Shown here: positions 1 to 11,377 of the stretch, piece by piece
Layout: each line of letters starts with the position of its first letter
How positions within the stretch are numbered: the first letter of the stretch is position 1
NCBI GenBank assembly: GCA_037957365.1
Contig: JARHVA010000316.1
Location: 248,001-312,000 of the forward strand
Length of the DNA stretch: 64,000 nt
Source of the DNA: Torreya grandis
Taxonomy: Eukaryota; Streptophyta; Pinopsida; Cupressales; Taxaceae
Reading direction: 5' to 3'
Position numbers and translations under genes: made by a program
Notes under the pieces: generated by a model
What the model was told of the DNA's origin: nothing
The model's database searches: none
Seen by the model: the letters and a program-made list of their open reading frames with translations, nothing else

Positions 1-1478
1 CCTTCTATGCTTGTTTTCTAGTTTGAGTGACATGTGCCCATGTCCCTTATCTGCATGGCCTATTTTCCATCCTAGTATGATTATTACTTATTACTTATTA
101 GATTGATTGCTTGCTTAATTTTCAATATGTGCAATGCCATGATCCATATCATGCATTCCTCTAATTTCTTGGATGCCATGATGGACATCATGCTCCATCA
201 CTCCAATTAATAACTATAAAACCAACTACCAACAACTAATATCAAACATTTATAGTTATAGTTCAATAAATTATGCATGATTTCACATTTTTATATCTAT
301 CTAGGCATACCTCTATTGATCTAATAATTTATCAATACAAACATTTCTATATCTTAAAATATCTTGTCAAATTTCACTACCATATCATATATCTATTCAG
401 CTTAACAATACTTGTAGGACTCTTTCTTCTGAGGGTAGTCATTATAGGTTCATAATTTATACCCCTCAAAAGAGGGGGAAACAAATAGGGTTTTTTTTCA
501 TAGAGATCAAAAATCCTAATAGTTGAAATAGCAACATTCAAATCACTCAGTATAGAATCTAGAGGTCAAACTAGTCAAAATGGAGAAAAAAAATAGTGAT
601 AGTTACAAATCAGTAACCAATTTTTACATAAGATAGTAGTGTTTAAAACGGATAGTAGCACAAAAAATATGGGTGTACTCATTTTATCATTTACATACAG
701 GTATAAAAACACCTAGGTTTTCTAGAAATAGGTAACAAATTTAGTTTAGGGATAGTTTTTACACATCCAACTCAGTCAAAATCAATAGTTTCAATATAAT
801 TTTCCTAGGGAATCTAGATATAGGGGTTATCATGCACAAAATGATGGTTCTCAATTTTAGTTTCAGATTATGTAGTTGGTATAACTTCCAAATAAAAATC
901 CATGTTTTAGACACCAATAATTGGGGGAAGATTTCATAACACTGTTGCTTCTTTTATTTTAAGTTTTTAGCATTATCTAGGCATTCTCAGTGGTTGCATG
1001 CCTTATTCCATATACAGGTGGTTGGCATCACATTCAAGTCAAAATTTCATACAAGTTTAACTTCTCAAGCACCCAAGTTCCCAATTAGCTTCCACATAAG
1101 CCAAATTTTCAATTTTTGAGTTGGCCAACATGGGCTTAGTTTCTAGCACACATTTAGTTATCCATGCCACATTGTCAAATTTCTAGATCATCTATGGAAT
1201 TTAGAAGCCATATCATATGACATAGTTATTTATTCTAGTATTAGTTCATATATTCAATTCATGGGGAAATTATGGATCCAAAGGGACAACCTTTGTATTC
1301 ATGAGACACATATTCAGAGGGATTGGACACACAGTCCAAACATCGATTATCACACACATGATTCGCTAATTTCACTTAGTTGGAAATGATGGAGCTAAAA
1401 GACCAGCCTTTGCATTCTTAAGCCACTTTTTGGGGAATTGAGAACTCATATTTGTTCATGTTATAATTTTTGATACAA
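1..1478. other. AT-rich non-coding DNA, no gene seen
   Basis: I see no recognisable protein family, RNA gene or transposon domain here. Open frames such as the one at 273-455 are short, hydrophobic and Phe/Tyr/Ile-rich, as expected of random AT-rich DNA. The right part runs into the 71-bp tandem repeat and the LTR-like sequence that follow, so this may be the upstream part of a decayed element. Confidence 0.5.
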
Positions 1479-1701
1479 CATATACTCAGCCTTACTCAAG
1501 ATTACAACAAATTCACATTTATATAATGTATTCTCTAGCACACTCTAGCATTACTCAGCCTTACTTAGGAATTACAATAGATTCATACTTGCATAATGTG
1601 ATCTCTATGCAATATCTATCATTACTCAACCTTACCCAATATTATAAAAAATTCACACTTACATAATGTGTTCTTTAGGTCCCATCCAACATTACTCAAC
1701 A
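1479..1701. repeat. 71-bp tandem repeat, about three copies
   Basis: Units begin at about 1479, 1549 and 1620, with a truncated fourth at 1690. Each opens with a CATTACTCAGCCTTAC-like phrase and carries ATAATGTG about 45 bases later. The spacing is 70-71 bp. Copies differ at many positions, so the array is old. It lies just upstream of the gypsy-type LTR at 1865. Confidence 0.75.
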
Positions 1702-1864
1702 TCACATGAGCTTCATGGGACTCACCTTTATAGGTAAGTTCAAGTACACTTTATACTTTTTTCATTTTATCCTAGTATTTCTCTTTGCTACATCACTAGA
1801 ATAAAAGGCGAGGAGTAATTATAATAATATAAAATTCAAAATTGGATGGATTAAGCATCAATAA

Positions 1865-2998
1865 TGACACCCAACCCATAGGTCATGCTTTTGGCTCGCA
1901 CAACCCTTCTAGGCTCTTCTTTCACTAATTCCCAATCATCCACAGTTTTTTAGACTTAGCTCTTTCAGACCCAAGCAACCCTTTCAAGCCCAGATCCATC
2001 CCCCTAGGTCTCATCCCCTTAGGTCAATATGGCCCAACTTGGATAGAAGCACTAGAACTCAAGGTGTCCTATTTTTGGCATTATTGTCCAAGTGCATTTT
2101 AAGCCCCAATGGTCAAATTTGTTCAGTTCCTCATCTTTTCCCTTATTAGCCAAATGTGAATTCATTTAACCCAAGATCATCTACAACCCTATAAAATTCC
2201 ATTCAAATTCCATTTATAAGGGTTGACACTCATTTAAAAGAGAGAATAAATAATATAATCAAGTACACTAAATCACTCTTCCCTATTCTCTACATATAAC
2301 CATCCAATAGTATTCCAATCCTATTCAAGCCTTGACACTAGTCTCTAGTGATTCTAAGTACATCCAGTTTCACATCTAATTGCATTTTCATACACAATTA
2401 CACTAGGTACTTCAATGGGAGAACTACATATGGAATGATCCCTCTTCAAAATATTGGTATGTAGGTAGTGTGCCCACACATGGGGTGTGAAGCATGTTTG
2501 GTACATCTTACACATACTAATCCCTTTTCCCTATTTTCTAAAGTTCCATTCAATTACACAAAAGATGAAAACACATGGAGAATCAGCTCTAAATGGATTT
2601 ATATTGATAGTGAAGTTCTAAAATTTGGCATACAAACTAACACATGACTATCAAATAGAACCCAAAAAGATTTCAGTCTCAGGACAACAATGTCAGAATA
2701 GGCCTACATCATTGGAAAATAGGGTGTCCCACTTTTGATGCTCCTATCCAACTAAAAAATGAATCTCAAGATCTTTTCTCAAATATTTCCCAATATTATT
2801 CCTCTAGTATCAACCCCTATCTGATTTCAGATCATCCAAAATAAGCTAATTTTCATTTCTTCTAACTCTCTTGTTATTTTTAGAAAGTTCAAATTGTAGT
2901 TCAAGTTCATGAATCAATAGCCATAATTAGAGATATTATTTACTAATTTTCCTTACTTATACTTTTTTATTACTATGAATAAAACTCCATTATTCTAA
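1865..2998 (+). mobile_element. Ty3/gypsy-type LTR with adjoining leader (copy X)
   Basis: This stretch is colinear with 56641-57760. Both start TGAC(A/G)CCC...CATAGGTC, both have a TATA box, and both carry the phrase GAACTACATATGG...TGATCCCTCTTC. I recognise that phrase from the transcribed part of many plant gypsy LTRs. Both copies also contain a TTTTTAGAAAG stretch and an ACTCCATTATT stretch near the right end. The true LTR end is probably inside the homologous block, near 2645, with leader sequence after it. In this copy the homology stops at about 2998 against a unit of the ~200-bp repeat. No gag follows, so this is a truncated copy. Assignment to gypsy rests on the homologous copy Y, which is followed by a gypsy gag. 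Confidence 0.65.
2189..2197 (+). promoter_or_regulatory. Putative LTR TATA box (copy X)
   Basis: CTATAAAAT occupies the position equivalent to CTATAAAAG at 56963 in the related LTR. Conservation between the two copies supports it as the LTR core promoter. In this decayed copy activity is doubtful. Confidence 0.45.
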
Positions 2999-3225
2999 AA
3001 ATTAACAAAACACCCCTACACATCCAACCACCCCATTTATGTTGATTTTACTTGTGATTAATTCCTTTATAGGCTAAAACTGACACACAAACACCATGTC
3101 CACTTATGATCAAGGAAATGCAAACAATTTTGGGAACATTTATGTAGGATCACCCCAAACCACTTCTAATTCAATTCAAATTGGTGTGATTGGGGTAATT
3201 TAAGTCATATTGGCAACCCGCATGA
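2999..3225 (+). repeat. Single unit of the ~200-bp repeat
   Basis: This is one plus-oriented unit of the repeat found in arrays at 6215, 29937, 30825 and 53371. Diagnostic phrases are CATCCAACCACCCCATTTATG, TTTATAGGCTAAAA, CATGTCCACTTATGATCA, GGATCACCCCAAA and TGGTGTGATTGGGG. It directly abuts the truncated gypsy LTR on its left. Confidence 0.7.
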
Positions 3226-4128
3226 TGATTTCATGAAATGTCACTCATACAACACTATATTAGTTCATGTACCTTTCTATTTTGACCATTAATAGCCACC
3301 CAATCTATGTTTCTACTTCCATTTATACCCTTATTTCATATATATTATGTTATTATATCAAATGATGAATTTTGAATAAAATAATGTGGTTTATTTGGTT
3401 TTATTACATGGTTTTACTAATAGAAGAAACCAAGATTATTTAAGATATTTGTAAGAATAGAAGTAGGACATTATTATGAGCTACTTACATCATCTGTTAA
3501 GCTCCTATAACATTTGGATAACTACCTACAATAACTATACAGGTTTCCCATAGCAACTATATAGGTTGCCCATATAAACTATACAAGTTGCCCATCGTAA
3601 CTACATAGGTTACCCATAACAACTCCTAGGGTCTTTCTTTTGATGATCTTGACTTGTGGTTTCAGGTCCCTGTAAAACCTATTTTTGATACTACTCAGCA
3701 GTAGGAATTAGGTTTGTTTTACCTGAGGGCATTATTGTTATATCCTTCTTCCTTTGTTTCAGGGTTTCGAGGTCCCTTCAAAACCTGTTTTTACCTTAAT
3801 CTAAAACTATATAGGTTGTTGTAGCAACTACACAAGTTGTCTATAGCAACTAAACCAAGTTCTTATAGCATTTGTTGAAATCAAGTTGGTGGTTTTGAGA
3901 GTTAGATATTCTTCCCACGAATGAAGGAAATGATTCCTTGAATAAAGGAGTGGATAATAAATCAAGTATTCATCCATTGTATTATTTTTTCAACTTAATT
4001 CTTTTGGTGCAACTTATTACTATTGTTGCTTGTCTTTTATTTGTAGCTTCCTAGATTTAAGGACCCTCTAACTAAGGAACGTATCTCTCCTATTTAATAT
4101 AATTGAGATAGAACTAGAGAGAGGAGGA
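3226..4128. other. Non-coding AT-rich DNA containing a minisatellite
   Basis: No coding or RNA feature is recognisable. It contains the 22-bp minisatellite annotated separately. It also holds a pair of related phrases about 110 bp apart (GTTTCAGGTCCCTGTAAAAC near 3660 and a diverged copy near 3765). Confidence 0.5.
3531..3870. repeat. 22-bp minisatellite in two blocks
   Basis: The first block (3531-3630) has four to five units of the form AGCAACTATATAGGTTGCCCAT, starting near 3531, 3552, 3574, 3596 and 3618. A second block (about 3802-3870) has three further diverged units. Between them lies about 170 bp of non-repeat sequence. The unit is partly self-complementary (GCAACTATATAGGTTGC). Confidence 0.75.
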
Positions 4129-5690
4129 TGTACTATTCATGTGGCAGAGATATCTATATTTGTTATTTGATTAAATTTTGTCTATTTTAAATCTAAAGGA
4201 AAATAGAGAGAAGGATGGGGATAAGTTATTATAATGAACCTAGATTTGGTTTTTGCACCATATCTAGATGTTATGATCACTCCTCTTTGGCTGTGGAGGA
4301 CTACTTACAAATAAGAAAGCACTACCACAAGATGTTTGTTAGTAGATAAATGAATGGGCTACCAAGCTACGTGCTTATTCTAGGAAGTGTGAAACTTCCA
4401 TAGAGATGATAGTCCACTTTTGAGAGGAAAAAGAATAATAAATAACTAAAAGAGAAGTAAAGAGAGAGTGAAAGAGAGATGAGATTACCATTTTTAAAAA
4501 ACTTATTCATAGAAAAGAGTGATAGGGTATAGGTGAGGTGTTTTTTTGGTGTTTTAAAAGTTATATGGGTAGGTTTTGAAGAGGTTAATAAATTGACAGT
4601 CACTGACATCAGTAGGTGTGTGACTGATGTCAGTTAGGCTATTGATATTGGTAGTGAGATGATTGATGTTGGTTAGGATGCCAATGTTGGCAGGGGAAAT
4701 AATTATCTAGGAGGTTACAAAAGGCATTTTTGGGTCTGGGAAATGGTTTAGATCATGTCAAAGAGGTTGAGAGAGTTAGGAAAGGGAGTTTATGGCTTGG
4801 TTAAGTTTGGTTAGAGGTTTAGTATTCATGTAAGGGGAAACAAGCAAGGAAGATTTGTAACTCTCTCATAAGGGTAAAATATAAAGTGTGTAAAGTAGTG
4901 TAGGATATATATAAAGAAATGGGAAAATAAATATTTAAATGACCTATAGTATCAATGATATACTTAGTTGTGGTGGTCACTGAACAATAAGTGATAGGTT
5001 GATGGTTTTTGTTTGGGAGACCAAACCTGAATGCCTAAATATAGAGTACAATTAGATGTTGTTAGTCCTCAAGATCTCAATTATTGATGAGGATTGACTT
5101 ATGTAGAGTGATTATAAGCCTGGATGTTGAAAATAGAATGTCGAGAGCCTGAATGAGAGTAATAATTGATTTTCTTAATTTTTACTGATTTAAACTATAG
5201 GTTGAAGTTTGGCTTATATTATTGACATTGACGATCTCATCGATGTCAGTAGGTGTCCCACTGACATCAACCATGGGTTGATCAATGTCAAAAGCCCTAG
5301 AATAGGTAAACCTTTCTATTCTTAGCCTATTTTCTATTATTGTGCATTCCAAGTGTGACAACTACTATAAAATAGGAAAAATAGGAGGTTAGGAAGGAAG
5401 TAGTTGTTTAGGAATTTAGTTTGGAAGGAGGAATAAGTATTAGGTAGTTAGGATGAGGGGACCAGGTCTTGAGGTGACTAATCAGGAGAGAATTAGTCAT
5501 AGGGAGAGGTGGCTAGGTAAGGTTACAATAGGGGTTTTTAATTAACTTTAATTAAGTATTTTAAATAAATTAAATGTGTGAGGGGTTAAAGTATGGGTTA
5601 GGGAGATTAATTGTTATTATTAAAATGGGTTTAGGGGGTTTTGACATAGGGAGTTATGCACATGTGTGTGACATAATTTTAGTGTCTACA
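4129..5690 (-). mobile_element. Old LTR of family T, reverse orientation
   Basis: Read on the minus strand, it begins TGTAGACACTAAAATTATGTC at 5690. The LTR at 25731 begins TGTAGACACCGAAATCGTGTC. The two share a later landmark (CCTCCACAGCCAAAGAGGAG near 4300 here, CCTCCACAACCAAAGAGGAG near 27030 there). Both contain two clusters of a GACATCGATG / CAATGTTGGC motif, here at about 4600-4715 and 5225-5285. CpG sites of the younger copy appear as TpG or CpA here, which indicates age. I see no primer site or polypurine tract on either flank and no clear target duplication, so a solo LTR is likely. The inner end near 4129 is approximate. Confidence 0.65.
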
Positions 5691-6214
5691 TTTGTATTGA
5701 GAAGAATTATTATGTTATGAATAAAATCAAGTTGACATAATTCATCTATCTTAGAAGGTAAGAAGTTAAAATCCAACCCAATTGAGGTAGGGCCCACTCA
5801 TGTGGATTGGTAGAATGATTTTTCCCATGTTAGTTTAGTCTATCTATTTATTACTTTATATTATTATTTGATGTTGAGTTATTATTATGTGTATGAATTG
5901 GTTTCTTGCATGATTTCATATAAGCATCGGTGTGTTCATTTTAAGAAGCTTCTAACAACATCATAATTTCATATTAATTTCTATCATTTAATTTCTTACA
6001 ATTTACTTTCTTATATGTGTCATTTCAATTCCAATCATTTACCTTCTGCAAGTGTGTTCAATTATGCAATGACTAGGACCCAAAATTTTAGAAAGACTAG
6101 TGCTACACATATAATGCTAGCATCTTTGAAAAGCTAATGCACCATAGGTTGACAATTAATGCTTAAGAAAGTTTATAAACCAAGTATTAATTGGGGATTA
6201 AATCTTCTCAACAC
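5691..6214. other. Non-coding DNA, nothing recognised
   Basis: AT-rich sequence between the family-T LTR and the first ~200-bp repeat array. No convincing reading frame, repeat or RNA structure was seen. Confidence 0.4.
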
Positions 6215-6618
6215 CACACACACCCAACCACCCATTTATTTTAATTTAACTTATGACTAACTACCTTATAGGCCAAAAGCAACACAACACCTATTTGCTT
6301 ATAAGTAAGAAAAATGTAGATAATTTGGAGTTTATATGTGTGTGATCACCCAAATTCACTTTCAATTCAAGCCACAATGGAATGATTGGAAATCATAGGT
6401 TCACATTGATAACCCATGTACACCCAATCACCAATTTATGTCAATTTTACTTACAATAATGGGGAGTATATGATAAAACAAAATAAACAGCATGATATCC
6501 ATTTGTGACTAGGGAGAATGCAAATAATTTTGGGCACACTCATGCATGATAACCTAAATTCACATGCAATTCAAGATAAAGTGATGTGATTGGGTAAAAC
6601 TAATTCATATTGTCTACA
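6215..6618 (+). repeat. Two units of the ~200-bp tandem repeat
   Basis: Two plus-oriented units, with CACCCAACCACCCATTTAT at about 6220 and CACCCAATCACCAATTTATG at about 6421. The array stops after TAATTCATATTG. The array on the other side of the large gypsy-like element (29937) starts about 25 bp further on in the unit. This fits one array split by the insertion of that element. Confidence 0.75.
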
Positions 6619-7280
6619 TATTATCACCCAAATTTGTACCCTAAAGAGGGATGTTCTATCTTCCTTAAATTTGGGATAACATTGAAATACCTCATCTATT
6701 GTTAGTAACAATTATTAGAGGTGAGTCTCTAGATTATGGGATAAATCACATGCACAACACCTAAAACTAACCACTAACATAATTGATTTGAAGGAAAATG
6801 AATATAATTAAATTAAAAACTAATATAATGGAGGTGATGCACCAAGATAAAATCCAAAACTTAATTTAACTTGCTTTATATAACAACTACAAAGCTGGTT
6901 TCAAAATCCAAGGTTTTCCTAACACAATGCTTCAATATGAAGGTATAATGCAATGTATCCTTCAAGTTAGGTGATTAATAGGTATGATAATGGTCACTAA
7001 TAAATCTAATTTACACTTTAAATCACACAAATCTATCATTTACAATTGATATGACCTACTAGAAGGTATATTAGTCACATAAAACATAAAAGAGATAGAT
7101 GAATGCAAGGAAAGAGAACTATCACATTTCACTCAACAATAGACTACTCCACACACTTATGCAAGAATTTCATAAACTAAAACTAGTTTGAATATTTATT
7201 CTAAAGGAAAAAACTAGTACTCAATTTAGTGGGGCTTCACCATACCAACTTTTGGATGTCTTAAAATGCCAAAATATGTA

Positions 7281-7282
<2 letters not shown>

Positions 7283-7360
<78 letters not shown>
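7283..7360. repeat. (AT)27(AG)12 compound microsatellite
   Basis: A pure AT run at 7283-7336 is followed directly by an AG run at 7337-7360. The equivalent place in the other repeat copy (22094-22153) has only a short ATATATAGATAGATG before its GA tract, so the AT expansion arose in this copy. Confidence 0.95.
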
Positions 7361-7683
<323 letters not shown>

Positions 7684-10600
7684 TTATCTCCCAAATGGTG
7701 TGGGGGTTTTAAATATGGCTTGGCACCTTGAACTTACTCATCAAAACTAACCCTTTAGAGCATGTAAAGAGTGACAAATCACCTTCTTCATCATTATCTC
7801 ACCATGAAATACATTCAATAATCCTCTTTGAAACCTATCCTATATTTTAAAACTCCATTACTCTGACATTTTAGGGGCAATCATCACATAACTCCTTAGG
7901 TGTCTTTAAAACCCTTGGTCTACTATGGCTATCCTTGTTTAAGACTTCAAAACTTGACTTCATATTTTCCAAGGAAATATTTCTCTATGAAATGCATATT
8001 CATACCTTATTATATCTAAATAAACTCATTTGGATCCATTAAACAACCCCTAAAACTTCATCTTTCATCCTAAGCTCTCATTACCCCCAAATCCTTGTAG
8101 CCTTTGAAAAGGTGAAAAGCTCTTTGTGTGGAATAATGTACAAATGATATTAGGAAACTAAGGGTATTGTTTATCACCCAATATCCCCTTATATCTTTAT
8201 TCCAAGTTTCACAACCTAAAACCTAGTGGAGGTGTATTTTTTATATTGTTATCTTTCCCTAATTAAGGCCTCAATTAGGCCTCTATACTTAGAAAGATGA
8301 TTTTTTACCGTATATCATATCTCACATATGTGAAACCACTAAAAAGTGTGTGATGCACTTTCCCCAGCCTATAACCATCCTCCATACCAAAATCTAAGGT
8401 CCTTAAACCCTATGTAGGTATGAGAACCATTGAAATGGTCCAAGAAACTAGCCATTTCTCAACCCTTTTTTAGACTGTCCTTAAAAACCAGACTTTGTAG
8501 GATCAATTCCAATGTGGAATGTACATATTTTTGGGTCTATTGAGGTATAATAAAACCCAAATCATTCTTACAAATAGTTTTCAAATGTTAAATTACTAAA
8601 AAACATGAATTTCACCTTAAAACCCTATAAAACATATAATTAAAAGCATTTTATACAATCATAGGTACACGAAAAGTACAAGGTGAGGACCTTCAAGGAG
8701 TATAGAATGTTGTTTAAGAGGTTTTAGGAAAAATCAAGTCATTTCATGAATTTTATATGTCAATCTTTCACATTGGTCCTTATTAGGATTTTAGGAGGGT
8801 TTAAATTAGTTTAAGTTCTTAATAATTGTTCATAAACTATGGGGCCTTAAATCCTAAACCAATGCCATGAATCTCAAGTATACTAGCCTCAAATTTTCCT
8901 AGGAGATTAATATCCCATGCAAGTTATCCATACAGATCTAATCTATAGAAAGTGTTCTTTAAGTATAAATTATGATATTGTAGAATGGTTTACATTCTTA
9001 AGCTTTATTCATAAAGGTTATGGACCTAAATCAATAACCAAAGATATAAGTTTGAAGTTTGTGGACCCATTCACCATCCTTGAAATCCATTTTATCCCAT
9101 GCAAAAGTTCAAGGTCTCAAAAAACAAAAATAAATTTGGTCTGAATTATAGTCCTCCACCTAGAGAGCCCAAATTATCACTTTTCTTGTCTTATTTTCTT
9201 ATGGATGCCATTATAGGGTCTACACCATCTTGATTAAATTATTAATGTATTTATATTCTTATTCTACCCTCAATAGAACATTTTTCACATGATTGTACGT
9301 ATAGGTTTGTGTATGTGTTCTTAAGCTCTATAAGCCTAAATAATATTGTCAACATTGGTATCACTTTTGTTGATTATTAAGGATATATGGATGGTATACC
9401 ATCACTATAATATCATTTTCATGATTTAATTCCTATCAAACCTCTATATCTCTCAAAACATGAAAGTCTTTCTCACTTTAGCCAGGCAAGCCTATAGGGT
9501 TACTTGGATAAGTGTATGCAGAGCTCCAAGTGACTCTATTTTTACCAATATATTTGACCATTATTTTAGGTTTTATTTTGATCACAAATTACCTTTTCAA
9601 TTTCCCATTATGTCCCCTAAAACTCCAATTCCACTATGTGTGTGGCATCCTCTTTTCAAATTTGAAGACAACTTGAACTGCTCAGATTAACTTATAGGTA
9701 TCTTTTTGGGGTTTAGGTTATATGTGGAGCCTAAAGTTTCAATCTAAATCATTGAGAATATTAATTGTTTTCCTCACAATTTTGGGATCTTTCCCTTTTG
9801 AAACTCTATCACTTTTTTCAATGACTTGCATCTTCACAATAACCATACATATGTCTTATGCTTGCTCAAGATATGGATGTAAATAGTGATTGGGTGATTG
9901 GAGTTTTAAGTTTTGAAACCTATCAGTTTTTAATTATAATATTAATATATTTAACATATTTTTACCTACATGAGTGTTTCTTCATAACCAATCTAACTCC
10001 ATGTAGTTATTTTCACTTTTTTGCCTGCCTATGTATGTTTTCTTTGCTCTACATGTAGGTTTTCTTAGGTTTTACTTATTTAATGTGTTTGGTCACTTTA
10101 TGAGATAACTCATAGGTTTTATATATATTTAAATATATCTTATTTGTTCTCTATGTCTCACATGTACATTCTCAGACATTTTGCATACTAACTCAAAACT
10201 TTAAACTATCTAAGTTTACTATTCAATTACTTATAGGTGTCAATTGGTTTATCTTGATTTTGGGTCTGAATACACACTTATTATAATGGTATTTAACCAA
10301 TTAAAATTTTTAAAAATTTAATTTTAATTACCATTTATACTTTAAAAACCTCTGAACTTAATGCACATTTCAACAATCACTCACATAATGCAAACCTACA
10401 GGTCTACAAATTCATAGGTCTGCATTTCTCATGTTTTAGGATTAGAAAAGGTGTAATTTTTATCTATATTTAGGTTTTATATCACTTATAAACTGATCCA
10501 TAACCTATCATAATTATGTTAGGACCCTCATACACTCTTTAACCATGCGAGACAGGGCCTCTTTACTCCATTTTGTAGCAACACCAAAACATAATCTTTC

Positions 10601-11363
10601 AACATAAAACATGAATAACATTACATGATTGGTACTAAATTAATATTAAATATAAATATATTTCAATGTAATTATAAGATATTGGAAACCCTCAACCATC
10701 ACCTGTATGCATTGGAAACCATAAAACTCTCTAAAACTTTAAAAGCAGACTTGTGACATGTCTCATAGAGGTTTTTCTTAAGACCATGAAATCTCCCACA
10801 TGCCAAATAGTTTTAAATAAACATGGAATGATTTTTATTATCTATATATACCCAATGAAACATTCATTATGCTTCAAAAATCTTTAGTATGCATGATAAT
10901 GGTGAAAAACATAAACATGTGGGGTTGAATAGTTATTTTTGATTGGATAACTTGTTAGCAATTATTCATATATCTCATTTCTTAAAATATTAAAATAGTT
11001 TAATGTATCTTAATCCCATATGCCTAGGAGCATTTATCCCATCTCTTTCATATATTCATCAAACAAGCATAAGTTTTTAACCTTCATAGGCTTGTGAAGA
11101 GCTCGACTGAACATCTAAATATTTCTATGCAATTTTTAACCTTAAAATTATTGTGAAATTTCATCTTCAATGTTGATAATATAATATGACATTTTCATAC
11201 ACATTTCACCTGAATATGGATCTTCTTGGCCATATAAGTGACTTAAAAACTACTCCTTTTTGAATGAATTTCCATATTTAGGCATTGGTTAGCAAGTTTC
11301 TTTTAACCCTGACTAAACTCTAACCTTTTTCTAACTTCATGCACATTATATTATCTCTTATAA

Positions 11364-11377
11364 TTTTTTTCCTTTGG
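11364..11377 (-). other. Putative polypurine tract of element G1
   Basis: On the minus strand this reads CCAAAGGAAAAAAATT, immediately upstream of the left long repeat. A polypurine tract at this position is expected for priming plus-strand DNA synthesis next to a 3' LTR, and it supports reading the long repeats as LTRs. AT-richness makes chance purine runs possible. Confidence 0.4.

Noticed and set aside
8917..10058. Frames at 8917-9144, 9460-9690 and 9858-10058 as small genes
   Set aside because: They fall in LTR-like copy A of G1 and are broken in copy B. No domain was seen.
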